From Natronolimnobius baerhuensis (lineage in GTDB: Archaea > Halobacteriota > Halobacteria > Halobacteriales > Natrialbaceae): a DNA stretch of 64,000 bases. The position numbers and the translations under genes were made by a program. Of the stretch, positions 61,811 through 64,000 are shown piece after piece (positions within the stretch are counted from its first letter, which is position 1; each line of letters starts with the position of its first letter). The notes below the pieces were generated by a model that was given only the letters and a program-made list of their open reading frames with translations, did not search any database and was not told the origin of the DNA. The stretch lies in NCBI RefSeq assembly GCF_002177135.1, contig NZ_MWPH01000005.1, positions 87,267 through 151,266 of the forward strand. The letters are read 5' to 3'.

Positions 61811-62785
61811 CTACGCTGTTCCGTATTTAATTCTTTCCAATGAGTAACCATCGATGAGTCGGTCTACCCCATCGGCAAGGTCCGAATACAGCGACTCGAG
61901 ACGCTCGTGGTCATGATCCGTAAGCGAGCGGATCGGATCGCGGACGGCCCCACCGTGGAGTCCAGCGAACTCGAGGCCCTGTTTCACCGCTGGAACGCTC
62001 ACTGCACCGGCGATCGAGTTGTCCTCTCCGGTCCCCTCTCGGAAGTTCTGATAGGGCAGACAGAGGTCCCGAAGGTCGCGAGCGCGGTCCCACTCCTCGT
62101 TTGAGAGAGCCGCAAACAACGCCAACCCGATTTCGGGACGGAAGTTGCTCACACCCGCCGAGAAGCCTTCGACGCCCTCTGCCCAGAACGCAACCGCATA
62201 CGGTTCTGCGAGGCCGTTCACCCAGACCACGTCGTCCGCACCGGCGCTGATACTCGCACCGAGGGTAACGGCATCCTCGAGTGCGTACTTGATTCCGACA
62301 ACGCACTCGAGGCGGGTCAGTTGGGCGAGATACTCGACTGACGGCTCGTATCCGCGGATGTACGGGACAAGTGGTGCTGCTGAGACAGTCCCCAGTTCTC
62401 GGTGATAGTCCAGAAGTCCTTGTTCGTGGATATACGTGTGATCCGGCGGCATTACCATCATCGCATCGACGCCGATGTCATCGTAGGCCCGGATGAGGTC
62501 TTGAGCCGCTGACGTGCTACCGCCAACGCCGGCAAGGACGCATGCATCAGTCGGGAGCGCATCGACGGCCGTCTCGGTGACTGCGATCCGTTCTGTCTGT
62601 GACAGCGAGTGATATTCGCTGATATTCGCAGCCGCAAGGAACGTCCGAATGCCCTGATCGTACAGCGACGCGACGTTCTCTTCAATTTTCCAGTGGTCGA
62701 TCTCACCGTCTTGGTCGAACGGCGTGAGGACGCCGACAGCGACGCCTCTGAGCCGCTCTTTGACCTGCTCGGTCTCGAATGCCAT
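61811..62785 (-). CDS. DHDPS-family aldolase/dehydratase
   Basis: 324 residues. Class I aldolase barrel. The Schiff-base Lys166 is in VVGIKYALE, with Tyr142/Tyr146 in PYIRGY. The usual GTTGE motif is replaced by ANISEYHSL at 53-61, as in 5-keto-4-deoxyglucarate or KDG-type branches. Expected to cleave or dehydrate 2-keto-3-deoxy sugar acids. The stop codon of this gene is just upstream of the mannonate dehydratase start (61800), so the two are co-transcribed. Confidence 0.85.
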   Translation of the reverse strand: MAFETEQVKERLRGVAVGVLTPFDQDGEIDHWKIEENVASLYDQGIRTFLAAANISEYHSLSQTERIAVTETAVDALPTDACVLAGVGGSTSAAQDLIRAYDDIGVDAMMVMPPDHTYIHEQGLLDYHRELGTVSAAPLVPYIRGYEPSVEYLAQLTRLECVVGIKYALEDAVTLGASISAGADDVVWVNGLAEPYAVAFWAEGVEGFSAGVSNFRPEIGLALFAALSNEEWDRARDLRDLCLPYQNFREGTGEDNSIAGAVSVPAVKQGLEFAGLHGGAVRDPIRSLTDHDHERLESLYSDLADGVDRLIDGYSLERIKYGTA

Positions 62786-62901
62786 CGATTACATCGATCG
62801 AACGGCTGGGTTATAAAGGTATTGTCGCAGCGGACACTCGCAGTTGTCTCCCGATGCGACAGACGCCGGGTGACGCTCGAGAGCACGTGCTGGGCAGCAG
62901 C

Positions 62902-63666
62902 TCAGGAGTATAGCGAATTAACTTCGATCACGTTTGCCGCCTGTGCAATCGTCGGTTGAAGCTCAGTTTCGAGTCGCTCGTCAGTCATTCGCTGTGAGGG
63001 GCCTGAGATACTTACAGCGCCAATAACCTCCGTTTCGGGGACACTGACGACCATGCCGATACAGCGAACGCCGGGAATGTTCTCCTCGTCGTCGATCGAG
63101 TACCCACGCGCTGCCGTCGCCTCGAGTTCGTCGGTCAACTCGTCGGCGGACGTAATCGTGTGTTCAGTTCGCTGCTCGAGGCCGTGTTCCTCGACGATGC
63201 GATCGACAGTCTCCGGAGGGAGCGTCGAGAGAATTGCTTTGCCGAGACCCGTCGAATGCATCGGCATGCGCCCGCCAATCGTCGATTTGGTCTGGACTGC
63301 CGAGTTGCCTTTGGCCTTCTCCAGATAGACGACTCGGCCGCGCTCTTGGGCACCGAAATGGACGACCTCGCCAGTTTCGTCCGCGAGCGCTCGGATCTGT
63401 TCGCGCACGACATCATGTTCAGCGACCGTTCGCTTGACCGATTCAGCGATATCGAGAAAGGACAGACTCAGCCGGTAGGTGTGGTCGTCTTTGACGATCA
63501 GCCCCTCGTCGTGAAGCGTCGCGAGGTGTCCGTGGACGGTGCTTTTCGAATACCCCACGTCGGTCGCGATTTCGGTGACGCCAGCGCTGCCGTGTTCCTG
63601 TAACGACGTGATGATATGACTCGTTTTTCTCACTGCATCGATCTGTCTGGGCGTATTCGTCGGCAT
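62902..63666 (-). CDS. IclR-family regulator
   Basis: 254 residues from ATG 63666. Winged helix HIITSLQEHGSAGVTEIATDVGYSKSTVHGHLATLHDEGLIV and effector domain GEVVHFGAQERGRVVYLEKAKGN...MHSTGLGKAILSTLP...GYSIDDEENIPGVRCIGMVV. It is 116 bases upstream of the aldolase gene in the same direction, likely the direct regulator of the uxuA/aldolase unit. Highly similar to the regulator at 53635-54405. Confidence 0.94.
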   Translation of the reverse strand: MPTNTPRQIDAVRKTSHIITSLQEHGSAGVTEIATDVGYSKSTVHGHLATLHDEGLIVKDDHTYRLSLSFLDIAESVKRTVAEHDVVREQIRALADETGEVVHFGAQERGRVVYLEKAKGNSAVQTKSTIGGRMPMHSTGLGKAILSTLPPETVDRIVEEHGLEQRTEHTITSADELTDELEATAARGYSIDDEENIPGVRCIGMVVSVPETEVIGAVSISGPSQRMTDERLETELQPTIAQAANVIEVNSLYS

Positions 63667-64000
63667 GTACCTCGTCATCGGAGTCATCTCATATAACGCT
63701 TGTTCTCCGCCGAGAAATCAGCCGGTTCAGCGCCACTCGAGTGTGTTCTCTCCTCGACGCGGACACGCACGTCGATACTCGAGTCACGCCCTCGCTGCGT
63801 GGACGCTCGAACAGCCTCGAGCGAGAGCAAATACTATCGAACATTGTTCGGCCTGTTCGAATCTACTGGGGGAAGGCTTCTCGAGACTGAATATGCGGTC
63901 GATAGTTGGCGAGGAGCAGCGACTATGACGAGCGTATCGATGCCCCACCCACCTAATTACACCAGTACACGCGTAAATCAGTGTCGTGGAATTCGTAACT
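63667..64000. other. Right end of window, no gene recognised
   Basis: Upstream region of the IclR gene. No supportable coding frame reaches the window edge. Confidence 0.4.

Overview
The window is haloarchaeal DNA, most likely a megaplasmid or secondary replicon of a Natrialbales-type organism. The signs are acidic proteins, archaeal Orc1/Cdc6, TFB and family-B DNA polymerase genes, haloarchaeal IS elements (an ISH8-type IS4 element and IS6-type copies), a Tat-lipobox lipoprotein, leaderless-looking TATA promoters and many small zinc-finger proteins. No rRNA or tRNA gene was seen.

Layout. (1) 0-4.5 kb is a replication module: a PolB gene cut by the window edge, then orc1/cdc6 flanked on both sides by ten copies of an origin-box-like repeat (TTCAYWTCGCACACGGGG), with an AT-rich stretch between oppositely oriented copies. 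(2) 4.6-15.7 kb is plasmid accessory DNA: an AbiE-like nucleotidyltransferase/regulator pair, small haloarchaeal proteins, a mini membrane protein with an HExxH-like motif, a PadR regulator, a Tat lipoprotein with GLUG repeats, a TFB paralogue, a SWIM zinc-finger protein, and a 1402-bp ISH8-like element with an 11-bp target duplication and a dead transposase. (3) 15.9-44.9 kb is a defence and DNA-modification island. It holds a DNA methyltransferase, a GmrSD-like (DUF262/DUF1524) restriction protein, a five-gene operon resembling dpdG-H-I-J-K (ATPase, giant DUF1998 helicase, PLD nuclease), an ArdC-like metallopeptidase, an operon of PD-(D/E)XK nuclease, AAA ATPase, winged-helix protein and short TGT-like enzyme, and a divergent pair of long DpdA-like transglycosylase plus a YaaA/DUF6884-like protein. 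(4) 45-51.7 kb is plasmid maintenance and small genes: an OB-fold protein, a PIN/winged-helix toxin-antitoxin pair, zinc-finger mini-proteins (two of them broken) and an AbrB-like pair with a palindromic operator. (5) 51.8-63.7 kb is a catabolic region: hydrolase, bat-type HTH regulator, two IclR regulators, UspA, a two-domain VOC protein, MFS transporter, lactonase, uronate-dehydrogenase-like protein, mannonate dehydratase and a DHDPS-family aldolase/dehydratase, suggesting sugar-acid (hexuronate) use.

The main point of interest is the island at about 20-45 kb. Two divergent DNA-type TGT homologues (both with an SFDS nucleophile motif and a CxCxxC zinc site) share the island with a DpdG-K-like restriction module, but no preQ0 synthesis genes are present. 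In an archaeon preQ0 would come from the chromosomal archaeosine pathway. This looks like a haloarchaeal 7-deazaguanine DNA modification and restriction system with a different gene set from the bacterial one: no DpdB-like DGQHR protein was seen, and an AAA ATPase and a nuclease are coupled to the short TGT. The dpdG-K-like block lies between two partial copies of the same metallopeptidase/HalOD1-like gene pair, which suggests insertion or a potential for excision.

Two families of recurring non-coding elements stand out: four GTTAACCAAC inverted repeats, and four minus-strand leaders with a C4-loop-G4-spacer-G4 design that covaries. All functions are read from sequence motifs and remembered family features; no search was run.
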